This document shows positions 14,269 through 22,892 of a stretch of DNA of 64,000 bases, in pieces. Position 1 is the first letter of the stretch. Each line of letters opens with the position of its first letter. Origin of the DNA: an uncultured Treponema sp. (GTDB taxonomy: Bacteria; Spirochaetota; Spirochaetia; Treponematales; Treponemataceae). Location: contig CALHVG010000068.1 in the NCBI GenBank assembly GCA_938039145.1, positions 1 through 64,000 of the forward strand, in the 5' to 3' direction. Below the pieces are notes generated by a model. It was not told the DNA's origin. It saw only the letters and a program-made list of their open reading frames with translations, and did no database searches. A program made the position numbers and the translations under genes.

Positions 14269-15027
14269 TTACTCCGCAAGTTTCTTGTATTCCGCATCGC
14301 TTACCGGTTCGCACCATTCGTTGCTTGTCCCGTCTCCGGGAATTGAAATTGCCAGCTGAGAAAACCAGCTGCCGGATGCGACGCCGTGCCAGTGCTTTGC
14401 GTTCGCAGGAATCGTGATCACCGTACCCGGTGTCATCGGCACCGCCTACTTCCCCGCTTCCTGATACCAGCCGCGTCCGCCAACGCAGATAAGAAGCTAC
14501 CCGCCGCCTGATGCCGCATGGTGAATATGCCAGTTGTTGCGGCAGCCAGGCTCGAACGTTACGTTGTACACAGGAAGCAGAGCTGCGGCAACTTCCGCGA
14601 GGTAACTGTTCCCCGTAAAGTATTGCGAGTATGCGGTATTCGGGTCGCCAATAGGAAAGAAAATCGTATTTTGATAGCGTTCTTTTTCGCCCGCCTCCGG
14701 TACCGCTTCGTTCCATACATCCTTTGCTAAACGGAATGCCGCCTAGCCCTTCGATCAGCCTGTGTACATCGCCGTATGCGTGATGATCGCCGCAATCTCG
14801 GCCTTGGTTACATCATGCTTTTTTGCATTCTGCAAATGATACGAAAGCGACGTGACGGTAATTCCCGAAGCAATCAGCGCAACAACCGTAACGATGCATT
14901 TTGTCTTTACGTCGATTGCGATTTCATTCCACTCCTCACCGAACAGCACATCATCATTTAAATACGCGAACATGGGCGAAAACTCGCCGAGCATGTCGCG
15001 TCCCGTAGTCTATGTCATCTTTTCCAT
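14269..15027 (-). pseudogene. Carboxymuconolactone decarboxylase-cupin fusion with five in-frame stops
   Basis: One unbroken frame of 253 codons runs from ATG 15027 to TAA 14269. The N-terminal half is a CMD/AhpD-like domain (LGEFSPMFAYLNDDVLFGE, TVVALIASGITVTSLSYHL). The C-terminal half is a cupin (NVTFEPGCRNNWHIHHAASGG, TPGTVITIPANAKHWHGV). Stops interrupt it at 15010-15012, 14743-14745, 14497-14499 and 14446-14448 (TAG) and 14755-14757 (TGA), with no frameshift. Several sit where relatives have Trp or Gln, so G:C to A:T transitions explain them. An RBS (AAGGAG) remains. It is a recent pseudogene unless stops are read through. Confidence 0.8.
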
Positions 15028-15090
15028 AGGAGACTCCTTCGTATAATAATATTCTTTACCTATCAGTATGCAGCTATCTTTTCCTCTTGT

Positions 15091-15717
15091 TTATTTCTTA
15101 TACCTTTTTATTTTATCGGAATAGGTTGTCAACAGTTTTGTTGAATATGCCTTTTCTTCCGTAGAATCTCGAACTTCTTTCCAAAGAATTGATGCCGCTT
15201 TTAACTTATTAGAATAGCCGGAACTGCGTTCATCCGAACAAAAATCCTTCAAAAAACGATTCCATTGACAAACCGAATGGTCATACTTTGCATAATCCGA
15301 TTCTCCATAATACACTTTCAGCATATCTTGAATTGTAAAGTTCAAATCATTGTCGCTTTTTACTTTTCTCCAAGCCGCAGCCATATCGGCAGTAAACTTA
15401 AATGGTGAAACTCCGGTTAAACGTGAAAAGTATTCTCTAAATTTTGAATTTAAAGAAAATCCGCATTCAAGTAACGGGGTATCCAAGGTCATGATGCCGT
15501 CTTGATTATTCTTGAATCGTTTTGAACTCATTTTACACCCTTCAACCCCGTTCCCTGCAAAATACTGCTCAATAATATGGTTCAGTTCCTGCTTTGTCCC
15601 CCTATATGCCAATCCCATTGATTTGCATATTTGCGAAAGTTCTTCACGATACCAATAATAGTTATTGAATTCTTCAAATGATTTTAGGTCTTTAAAATCC
15701 GGTCTTTTTTCTGCCAA
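15091..15717 (-). CDS. SAP-domain protein, possible nucleic-acid binder
   Basis: This 208-aa soluble protein carries an N-terminal SAP-like helix-extended loop-helix (EFNNYYWYREELSQICKSMGLAYRGTKQELNHIIEQYFAGN, about 15-55), usually a DNA/RNA-binding motif. A helical C-terminal region follows, with FSRLTGVSPFKFT and WNRFLKDFCSDE. The start at 15717 is TTG (MAEKRPDF), supported by a GGTGAG RBS. Homologues are small accessory proteins of unknown role. No operon partner is evident. Confidence 0.7.
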   Translation of the reverse strand: MAEKRPDFKDLKSFEEFNNYYWYREELSQICKSMGLAYRGTKQELNHIIEQYFAGNGVEGCKMSSKRFKNNQDGIMTLDTPLLECGFSLNSKFREYFSRLTGVSPFKFTADMAAAWRKVKSDNDLNFTIQDMLKVYYGESDYAKYDHSVCQWNRFLKDFCSDERSSGYSNKLKAASILWKEVRDSTEEKAYSTKLLTTYSDKIKRYKK

Positions 15718-15805
15718 GTTCTCACCCCGTAAATTAAAAATTCATTCGTCTTAAATCGGGCATTTTCTGCTTTCCATAAAATCAACATACTCATTCCATT
15801 CGATT

Positions 15806-16289
15806 TTATAAATCAAGTTTCATATAAATGGAAGTATCGAGCGGACTGTCGTTATAGCTTTCGATTTCGTAAAATCCGATTTTTTTATATAAGCGGATTG
15901 CGTTTTGTAAAAACGGGAACGCATCAAGCACCATATACGAATATCCGATTTCTCTTGCTTCTGCTATAATCTTTTCGACCAGAGTCTCGCCCAACTTTTT
16001 TTCCACGCCATGCCGACCGTATATACAGTCGCTTCATTTCGCAGGTTTGACTGTCGATTTTCCGTAATCCGATACAGCCCGCCGATTTTCCGTCAGCAAA
16101 AAGCACGTACAGTCTCCCCTCCGGAAGCCCGTATTTGCTTTTTAAGTGAGCGATTTCTTCGTCATAGTTTTGAACGGCAAGATATTTTTTGAATTCCGCA
16201 TCGTTTGCAATAAGCATATCGGTATATTCCGAAAACAACGTGCGGACTTCTTCCGGATAATCTTAACCGTCTACTATTTTTACATTCAA
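15806..16289 (-). pseudogene. GNAT acetyltransferase broken by a frameshift and a nonsense codon
   Basis: Two frames together make a full GNAT protein: SEYTDMLIANDAEFKKYLAVQ through EMKRLYIRSAWRGKK in one, and LGETLVEKIIAEAREIGYSYMVLDAFPFL through DTSIYMKLDL in the other. The switch falls at a run of seven A (minus strand, about 16000); six A would restore the frame. A TAA at 16263-16265 (minus strand) further interrupts the N-terminus (KIVDG-stop-DYPEEVR). Two lesions argue for a real pseudogene rather than a sequencing slip alone. Confidence 0.75.
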
Positions 16290-16377
16290 TTTTTCAGAAT
16301 ATTTCCTATAATCTGTGCCGCAAGTTTACAGCCGATTATTCCGCCAGACTGCTTTCCGAGGAAAGCCTACTTGCAAG

Positions 16378-16428
16378 GCGGACGGACAATCGGTTACGCA
16401 ATAAACGAAACTCAGTTTATCCGCCGCT
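16378..16428. repeat. Structured element of the GCGGAC/GTCCGC family after an MCP stop
   Basis: GGCGGACGGACAAT, ATAAACGAAACT and TTATCCGCC line up with the elements at 19116, 21444 and 32637, though the arms are less exact. It lies 6 bp downstream of the MCP stop codon (16435). Next to it GCTTTCC (16351-16357) pairs with GGAAAGC (16360-16366). Confidence 0.5.
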
Positions 16429-16434
16429 ACATGT

Positions 16435-18930
16435 CTACCTTTTCTTCGTTTCGTCCCTGAGTTCTTTAATCGCCTTAGACACGGATTGGGACGCATTGCT
16501 GTACGGTGTTCCGTAATCAAGCATCTCCTCTGCTTTTGCAAAGTTTCCGGCATTGATTTCGGAGGCGACCCTTCCTGCTTCCCGATGGAACGCCGCATGG
16601 TCGGCAAGGCAAGTCTTGAAACACGCAAGTGCACCGTATTTTTGAGCCGCATTTCCGTGAAGCCATTTTCCGAGTACGCACTGGTCGTCTTTTGAGATTG
16701 TCGCAACGTCGAGTTTTTCCTTTCTGGTTATTGCGCCCCTAAGACGGAATTTCCATTCCGCATGCCGACCGATTGCCACATCAAAATCGATTGTTCCATC
16801 GTTGCTTTCGGCAATGGCGTTCGCAGACCTTGATTCGTTCACTTTAAATTTTCCGACTTCATCGGAAAGTCCGGTAATGCTGTCTTTGTTTTTTACGGCA
16901 AGACGGTTTACATCCTGCATAGCCTTGTTGATTTGCGTTACACCGACGGACATTTCGTTCGTGCTGTCCCTGATTATTGTCGTAAGTCCGTCCAGTTTCT
17001 GCAATTCTGCCGCAACGCCTTTTGAGCCGCGCATCATTTCGTCGGAACTGTTTTTGACTTCCGCAGTTACCGCACTTATTGTTTTGATTGCAGCAAACAC
17101 TTCTCGGCTACCGTTTTCCTGCTCCTGCATAGCGGACGTCAATTCGGCACTCATGCCACGGACGCTTTCCGAAAGATTGAAAATGTCGTTGAATTTTTCT
17201 TCGACGGTTTTAGAAGATGACGAAAGACCGGAAATCTCGTCGCTCAGTTTTTTTAGCGTTTCTGTAATATTTTTACCCTGAACGCTGGACTCTTCGGCAA
17301 GTTTTCTAATTTCGTCGGCAACAACCGCAAATCCCTTTCCCGTGTCGCCTGCGTGGGCGGCTTCTATAGCAGCGTTCATGGCAAGGAGGTTCGTCTGTTC
17401 CGCAATATTTTGGATTACATTGCTCGCTTCGATAAGACCGCCCGATGCCTCGATGATTTTTTCGGTAACGGCGGCGGAAACCTGCATTGTCGTCCTGCCT
17501 TCGGAAGTTGTATCCGCAAGATGCTTGACCATTTTATCGCTTTTTTCAAGCGATTTTGTGATTGACGCAATATTTGCGACCATCTGTTCCACTGAAGCGG
17601 ATGACTGAACAATGCTTGCCGACTGGCTTTCGATGCTCGTGTTCAGCAATTCGATTGTGTTTATGATGTTTGTTATCGTTCCCGAAGTTTCGGTTACGCT
17701 GTCCGACTGGGCGAGCGCCTGATGCCGAACGCCCTCAAGATTGGAACTGATTTCGTTAAGTGCGCTTGCCGCTTCCGCCATGTTGCTGGAAAGTTGTTCG
17801 CCTGATTCCTGCAAAGTGACTGAATGTGCGCCGACGGTTCTGATTGCGCTTGCGATTTTCTTTATCGTTCTATTGAAATGCTCGGCAAGATCGGTCAATT
17901 CATCGTTACCTGCAACAGGAAGCTGCACGGTCAAGTCTCCGTTGCCCTCGGAAATTTTTCTGAGCGCGACGACAGTGTGCTTTAGCGGAGTTACCATTTT
18001 TATCGACAGGATTAAAGTAAGCGTAGAAACGATTACCAAAATTATCGTGGAGATGGTTATAAGCGAAATCCTAAGAACCATGATATCTCGGTACGCCTGA
18101 CTGACCGGAGTTTTTATGATGACAGTCCAGCCCGTCCCCTGCATGAGCGCATTCGCGGCTATGTATTCAGTTCCCTGATAATAATATCGTCCGACTTTGC
18201 TCACGCTTGAACCGAGAACGCCTTTCACAAAATTCGCCATGGACAAAAGCGAAGAATCTTTAGAACTGCTTTCAATCGGATTGAAACGTTTTTCGACAAG
18301 AGACTCATCCGCATGAGCAATAGTTGTTCCGGTCGGCCCAAGGACGTAACATTCCCCCGTGTTCCCGATGACGATATCTTTCATTGTATTGCAGAATTCC
18401 AGCCCGGAGACTTCGCTTGCAAGAACGCCGGAAACAATATGATTGTCGTCATAAATCGGAAGCGCAAAAGTGATGTGCAAATTATCTTTTCCGCCGGATA
18501 CGTGCGGTTCAGTAACAGAACGATTTCCACGCATCGCATTTTGATACCAATCCCTGTTGCTTACATCCGAAACAGTGCCGTTCTCCGCATAACGTTTTCC
18601 GTTTGCATCGCAGACCGTCAAACTGTCCGTATTCAAGCCGAACGAAGCTTCCTTTGCAATGGATTTTGCCTTTTCGCTGAATGGAACGGAGGAATCCCGC
18701 AAAATCGGAAGCCGAGCCACGCCTTGGAAAAAAGCGAAAAATCCGTCCCCCTGACAGTCAAGCAATTTTGCGACGTATTGCACATTGTCCGTCAAATGCG
18801 CTTCGATTTTCGCTTTGACAGCTTTCTTTGAGATTTTGATTGCAGAGATTTCGATTGAGATGCCTGCAGACAAAAACAAAACCCCGAAAAACAGGGCAAC
18901 CTTTGCGCGGATAGAAAACCTTCGTTTCAT
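16435..18930 (-). CDS. Methyl-accepting chemotaxis protein with dCache sensor and C-terminal CZB domain
   Basis: This 831-aa membrane receptor has an N-terminal TM (about 10-30), a periplasmic dCache-type sensor (about 35-270, with NRDWYQNAMRGN and LPIYDDNHIVSGVLA), a second TM (about 280-305), HAMP (to about 360, EGNGDLTVQLPV), and the signalling hairpin ending around 700 with AAIEAAHAGDTGKGFAVVADEIRKLAEES. The last ~120 residues form a chemoreceptor zinc-binding domain: HAEWKFRL, CVLGKWLHG and HAAFHREAG provide the expected His3-Cys zinc site. RBS AAGGAAA is present. CZB domains sense zinc or hypochlorite-type oxidants in other bacteria. Confidence 0.92.
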   Translation of the reverse strand: MKRRFSIRAKVALFFGVLFLSAGISIEISAIKISKKAVKAKIEAHLTDNVQYVAKLLDCQGDGFFAFFQGVARLPILRDSSVPFSEKAKSIAKEASFGLNTDSLTVCDANGKRYAENGTVSDVSNRDWYQNAMRGNRSVTEPHVSGGKDNLHITFALPIYDDNHIVSGVLASEVSGLEFCNTMKDIVIGNTGECYVLGPTGTTIAHADESLVEKRFNPIESSSKDSSLLSMANFVKGVLGSSVSKVGRYYYQGTEYIAANALMQGTGWTVIIKTPVSQAYRDIMVLRISLITISTIILVIVSTLTLILSIKMVTPLKHTVVALRKISEGNGDLTVQLPVAGNDELTDLAEHFNRTIKKIASAIRTVGAHSVTLQESGEQLSSNMAEAASALNEISSNLEGVRHQALAQSDSVTETSGTITNIINTIELLNTSIESQSASIVQSSASVEQMVANIASITKSLEKSDKMVKHLADTTSEGRTTMQVSAAVTEKIIEASGGLIEASNVIQNIAEQTNLLAMNAAIEAAHAGDTGKGFAVVADEIRKLAEESSVQGKNITETLKKLSDEISGLSSSSKTVEEKFNDIFNLSESVRGMSAELTSAMQEQENGSREVFAAIKTISAVTAEVKNSSDEMMRGSKGVAAELQKLDGLTTIIRDSTNEMSVGVTQINKAMQDVNRLAVKNKDSITGLSDEVGKFKVNESRSANAIAESNDGTIDFDVAIGRHAEWKFRLRGAITRKEKLDVATISKDDQCVLGKWLHGNAAQKYGALACFKTCLADHAAFHREAGRVASEINAGNFAKAEEMLDYGTPYSNASQSVSKAIKELRDETKKR

Positions 18931-19115
18931 ATATTTCCTTGAAATGTGATTTTACGGGAACGAAATGACGATGGCACGTGTTTTTAATCCCCTCTTATCG
19001 CCGTAAACACTTTCATTATAAGTATATACGAGGTATTAACGATCTTCAATAGCGCAATATGAAAAAGACATACGAAGCAGAAAATTTCAGTTCTCATTAG
19101 TCGATGGATTGAAGT

Positions 19116-19165
19116 GCGGACATACGAACAGTTATATAATGAACACCTGGTTAAAAATGTCCGCC
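19116..19165. repeat. Structured element GCGGACAT...ATGTCCGC, 50 bp
   Basis: Perfect 8-bp arms GCGGACAT (19116-19123) and ATGTCCGC (19158-19165) enclose 34 nt containing ATATAATGAACA. It lies 6 bp downstream of the MCP stop (19172). It aligns with the elements at 21444 and 32637. Confidence 0.7.
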
Positions 19166-19171
19166 GCCCGC

Positions 19172-21064
19172 CTATATCTTAAACCTTGCCACCTCGCCTA
19201 CAAGGTTCCCTATGCTTTCTTTGTTCCTAATTGAAATCTCGTTTATTTCCTGAACGGAACAGTTTATCTCCGACGTGCCCGCCGCCATCTCCGTTATGCT
19301 CGCAGCTATGTTGTCCGACATCGCGCCAAGACGCTCCATCTCGCCGGAAACAAGCGTGCTGTTCTTCAGCATTTCGTCCGCTCCGTTCTGCACGGAACGC
19401 GATATTTCGGAAAGCCGCTGTATCGCCCGCACCACCTCGGCGCTCTGCTCGTCCTGTTCCCTCATGCTGCCCATAACAGTCTGCTCATTTCCGCGCGTCT
19501 GTTCCGCGAGCCTGAATATGTTTTCGAACTCGTTTTTCGCTTCCGCCGCGGAACCGCTTACCTTCCGAATCTTTTCTTTCAAGTCCGTGAGGATTTTCAC
19601 GATGTTTTTTCCCTGAGCCCCTGATTCTTCCGAAAGTTTTCGAATCTCGTCCGCAACTACAGCAAAGCCCTTTCCCGCCTCGCCCGCGTGCGCCGCTTCT
19701 ATCGCCGCGTTCATTGCCAAAAGATTCGTCTGTTCCGCTATATTCTGAATAACCGTGCTTGCCTCCAAAAGAATTGCCGAGCCCTCGTCCACATCGTGGC
19801 TCAAGTCCACCGTCTGCTCAATCACCGCACGTCCGCCTTCCGTCGCCCGATTCAGTTCCGTGAGCGCATTCAAGTTGCTTTCAACCACCGACGCGACCTG
19901 TCGGATATTCGATATCATCTGGGAAACCTTTGCCGACGACGAATCAACGGTGCCGTTCTGCGTTTCCGCGGACATATTCACCTCGCCAAGCGTTACCTGC
20001 ATTGCCTGCAGCGACGCGCCGACGGCGACAACGCTTGATGTGTGGTAAAGAATCTGCTTTTTCACGTTTTCGATGTTCGCGCTTATTTGATTTATCGCGC
20101 TTGCCGTTTCGCTGACGTTCACCGCAAGAGACGCGCCGACAGCTTCCATCGATTCCGCGTTATTCCGGACGGAACTTACAGAGCCGCGGATTTTTTCTAT
20201 TGTCTTGTTGAATGCGGAAGAAAGCTGCGCGATTTCGTCGTTCCCCTTGACCGGAAGGCTAACCGTAAGGTCTCCGTCGCCTTCGGAAATATTCTGAAGC
20301 CGCGCCGCCGCAGATTCTACAGGACGGACAAAAAGCCGGACAAGCAAAAACACAAATATAAAACTCGAAATTATCAATGTGGCAAAACATATAATCAGGT
20401 TTGTTTGCATGAACTTTGAAAAATCCCTGTGAATAAAAGAACGTTCCCTTGCAATGATTTTATCGATGTTGTCAAGATAATTTGCCGTTCCGATTACCCA
20501 GCCGAATTTTTCGTAGACGCGGGCGTAACCCCGCTTAGGCTTAGCGGTATCTCCGCTTCCTATCCCCTGAAAATACCATTGAGTAAATCCCCCGCCGGCA
20601 CGGGCAGCGGAAATGATATTCTGAATGAACGGAACTCCGTTTACGTCCTTTGCATCCATGCGCATTTTTCCTTCAACCGACGGATTAATCGGCAGAAGAA
20701 CATTCACGCCTTCCGTGGTGTCAATCCAAAAATATCCGTCAGTACCGAAGCGGATATTTCGAATTATTTCATTTATCATGAATTTCCGTTCGTCGATTTC
20801 CAACCCCTGCTTTTCAAGAATCGAATCGCACGAAGCAATCATGCTCAATGTGTTTTCCACCTGTTCTTTGATTGCCGTATCGTAATCGGAATTCAACATC
20901 GTCTGCAAAGTTGAAAGATTATGTTTTTGAGCTGAAAGAATATTCACAACGCTCCCGATAATAAAAGCTGCCGATGTCGCAAAAATAATAGAAAGAGCAA
21001 TGAGCATCATTTTTAACTTCAAACTGAAAAATCGTTTAGGTTTCTGCCTTGCTAAAGTATTCAT
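19172..21064 (-). CDS. Methyl-accepting chemotaxis protein with single-Cache (sCache_2) sensor
   Basis: The product is 630 aa from ATG 21064 (MNTLARQKPKRFFSLKLKMM). A longer frame to 21247 exists, but its extra 61 residues do not look like protein and would add a spurious hydrophobic segment. TM1 is about 17-40; the sensor (about 70-190) has GTDGYFWIDTTEGVNVLLP, then FTQWYFQGIGS and FGWVIGTANYLDNID, typical of sCache_2. TM2, HAMP (EGDGDLTVSLPV) and the signalling domain (MNAAIEAAHAGEAGKGFAVVADEIRKLSEES) follow. There is no C-terminal CZB. The RBS is weak. Confidence 0.9.
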   Translation of the reverse strand: MNTLARQKPKRFFSLKLKMMLIALSIIFATSAAFIIGSVVNILSAQKHNLSTLQTMLNSDYDTAIKEQVENTLSMIASCDSILEKQGLEIDERKFMINEIIRNIRFGTDGYFWIDTTEGVNVLLPINPSVEGKMRMDAKDVNGVPFIQNIISAARAGGGFTQWYFQGIGSGDTAKPKRGYARVYEKFGWVIGTANYLDNIDKIIARERSFIHRDFSKFMQTNLIICFATLIISSFIFVFLLVRLFVRPVESAAARLQNISEGDGDLTVSLPVKGNDEIAQLSSAFNKTIEKIRGSVSSVRNNAESMEAVGASLAVNVSETASAINQISANIENVKKQILYHTSSVVAVGASLQAMQVTLGEVNMSAETQNGTVDSSSAKVSQMISNIRQVASVVESNLNALTELNRATEGGRAVIEQTVDLSHDVDEGSAILLEASTVIQNIAEQTNLLAMNAAIEAAHAGEAGKGFAVVADEIRKLSEESGAQGKNIVKILTDLKEKIRKVSGSAAEAKNEFENIFRLAEQTRGNEQTVMGSMREQDEQSAEVVRAIQRLSEISRSVQNGADEMLKNSTLVSGEMERLGAMSDNIAASITEMAAGTSEINCSVQEINEISIRNKESIGNLVGEVARFKI

Positions 21065-21329
21065 GCCCGTATTATGGTGAAAAATTACTATTTTCGCAAG
21101 AAACGCAAACCGTGACAAACTGCCGCCGGAACACCAATCGGCTCTAAGGTCTGCCGAACTTTCCCGGAATAAAACTTGCGTCAAACACAAAAAAAAAACG
21201 ACGCAGTGCACGGAACATAAAAACATCCGGTCAAAAATGAAAAACATTCGCGTTCAAAAAATCATCTTTCACAAAATGAACGAAAATCAGCTCAAATATG
21301 AAAACCGATTTTGCACAAAACGAGCTGCT
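21065..21329. other. Intergenic stretch upstream of the sCache MCP
   Basis: Together with the elements to 21498 this is a 434-bp gap. The first 265 bp hold the MCP promoter region and an A-rich stretch (A10 at 21188-21197). A degenerate ATCATCTTTCACAAAA text lies at 21270-21285. I find no convincing gene in it. Confidence 0.5.
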
Positions 21330-21389
21330 GTCCATTTCGTCAGATGGACTCACAAACCGCTGAATACTGAACAACATCTAAAATGTCCG
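21330..21389. repeat. Degenerate structured element (D copy)
   Basis: GTCCAT/ATGGAC (21330-21335, 21344-21349) form a hairpin, followed by CTGAATACTGAACAAC and AAATGTCCG. The second half matches the element at 21444-21493 (CTGAATAATGAACAAC, AAATGTCCG). An ATCATCT(T)CAC text precedes both copies. Confidence 0.5.
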
Positions 21390-21400
21390 TTCTCCAGAAT

Positions 21401-21444
21401 AAAAAATCATCTCGCACGAAACGGAGCCCTATCCGTTTTGCGAG
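21401..21444 (-). terminator. Intrinsic terminator of the DAACS symporter gene
   Basis: Read on the minus strand, CTCGCAAAACGGA (21432-21444) pairs with TCCGTTTCGTGCGAG (21411-21425, small bulge), then ATGATTTTTT. It lies directly beyond the 50-bp element that follows the symporter stop codon. Confidence 0.75.
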
Positions 21445-21493
21445 GCGGGCATACTAATCACTGAATAATGAACAACGCCCGGAAATGTCCGCC
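21444..21493. repeat. Structured element GGCGGGCAT...ATGTCCGCC, 50 bp
   Basis: Arms GGCGGGCAT (21444-21452) and ATGTCCGCC (21485-21493) pair with one G-U. The interior has CTGAATAATGAACAAC. It lies 5 bp beyond the symporter stop (21499) and abuts the terminator. Confidence 0.7.
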
Positions 21494-21498
21494 AAGTT

Positions 21499-22728
21499 CT
21501 AAATAAAATGCTTTATGCTGTGATGTTCCACAAGTTTTGATTTTACGCCAACGATGTAACTTCCAAAAATCGAAGTAAGTGCGTCAAATGCGGCGGCAAA
21601 CGAACAGATTATCGGCGCGGCGGGTTGCAACATAAGGTAGCCGGATTCAAATCCTCGGCTGTAAAGCGAACACAAAAGCGTAAGCGACACGAATGCACCG
21701 CCTGCAGGAATAGACCCCAAGAGAAATGAAAGAGCGAACGCCGTAAAAAAAATCCAAGCGACATCAATAAACGGGATTTTAAGACTTGAGTACGATCTCC
21801 AAATCACGATAAAACTTACGGTCGTAACAAGCGCAGAGCCGCCGCGCGCAAAAATACTGAACAGCGGATGGGTAACGCCGTTTATTCGCCGTCGTATTCC
21901 AAGGCTTTCTTTTCCGTGACGAATATTCAACTGAAGGGCAAGATTTGCGTCTCCGCTGAAAAATGCTGTCATTACGGAACAGGCGGAAGCGTACAGAATC
22001 CTGTATGGGTGCGGATCATGGCAAAGATACCTGATTGTCACCGGGTAAATCACCGCGGCGACAAGCACAAGGTCAGCCAAAAGCATAAGAATCAGCGGCG
22101 TAAAAACTCCGCTTGCTATGATTGTCCGGAACTGTATCGTCCACGAACAAAGGATTGCTATCATTCCAATCGAAAGGAATTCCGTGAAAATCACGTTTAT
22201 GTTGTACATGAGTTTTGAAAGCGAATCGGCAAGTTGAGTTACCGGCTTAAAAAGTATCGGGTCGGCGGTTGAGGCAAATCCGATAAGAAGAGCCCAAAAT
22301 ATCGCCGCAAGAAGGAAAGTTCCGTTGCTCAAAGAGTCAAAGCCCGAATACGAAAAAAGCCCTCTAAAAAGGTCTGCGACATTCAAAGAAACCGCTTTTG
22401 TTGCGTCTTCCACGGTTATGGGAATCCTCGGAAGTTTTACGGCAAGAATCGAAATAAGACCGACAAAAGTAAGGGCAAGCGACGAAATCACGATTACCGA
22501 AGAAATCCAAACACCGGTTTTCAAGATTAATTTTGTGTCCCTTATGCGGTTGAACGCCGTGATTCCCGTAAAAAAAATCACCGGAATAACCAAACTTCGT
22601 CCGAATCTTATAACAATTTCGGTAAGAAAGGCGAGCGCCTTTGAAAGTCCGGGGTTTGAAACCGGAAGAACAAAAGCGCAGGCGATTCCTATCAGCGCGC
22701 CAAGCAAATATTTTATCCAAACCTTCAT
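21499..22728 (-). CDS. Dicarboxylate/amino acid:cation symporter (DAACS family)
   Basis: This 409-aa protein has about eight membrane segments and the family's re-entrant loops: RFGRSLVIPVIFFTGITAFNRI, a serine-rich SACSVMTAFFSGDANLALQL in place of the usual SSSxxT loop, and GSIPAGGAFVSLTLL. It should import a dicarboxylate or acidic amino acid with Na+ or H+. RBS AGGAAG precedes the ATG. It follows two MCPs on the same strand but has its own terminator. Substrate cannot be decided from sequence. Confidence 0.88.
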   Translation of the reverse strand: MKVWIKYLLGALIGIACAFVLPVSNPGLSKALAFLTEIVIRFGRSLVIPVIFFTGITAFNRIRDTKLILKTGVWISSVIVISSLALTFVGLISILAVKLPRIPITVEDATKAVSLNVADLFRGLFSYSGFDSLSNGTFLLAAIFWALLIGFASTADPILFKPVTQLADSLSKLMYNINVIFTEFLSIGMIAILCSWTIQFRTIIASGVFTPLILMLLADLVLVAAVIYPVTIRYLCHDPHPYRILYASACSVMTAFFSGDANLALQLNIRHGKESLGIRRRINGVTHPLFSIFARGGSALVTTVSFIVIWRSYSSLKIPFIDVAWIFFTAFALSFLLGSIPAGGAFVSLTLLCSLYSRGFESGYLMLQPAAPIICSFAAAFDALTSIFGSYIVGVKSKLVEHHSIKHFI

Positions 22729-22892
22729 AATTACTTCCTAAATCGCATTTGTTTCAAAATTAAAAACGGAATCGGCATATGTTCCGACAAAACTCGATGC
22801 TCATTCCAAAGAAAATGCATATTTTCCGTATTTTTATTGCGCCGCAAAATCAAATTTTCCAGCGTTTAGATTTACGCACGCCGGATTGCAAA

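Noticed and set aside
14258..14716. 152-aa minus-strand frame beside the cupin pseudogene
   Set aside because: Out-of-frame shadow of the CMD-cupin gene; the real frame is recognisable and interrupted by stops.
21065..21247. 61-residue N-terminal extension of the sCache MCP
   Set aside because: It would add a second leading hydrophobic stretch and non-protein-like text; ATG 21064 matches MCP N-termini.
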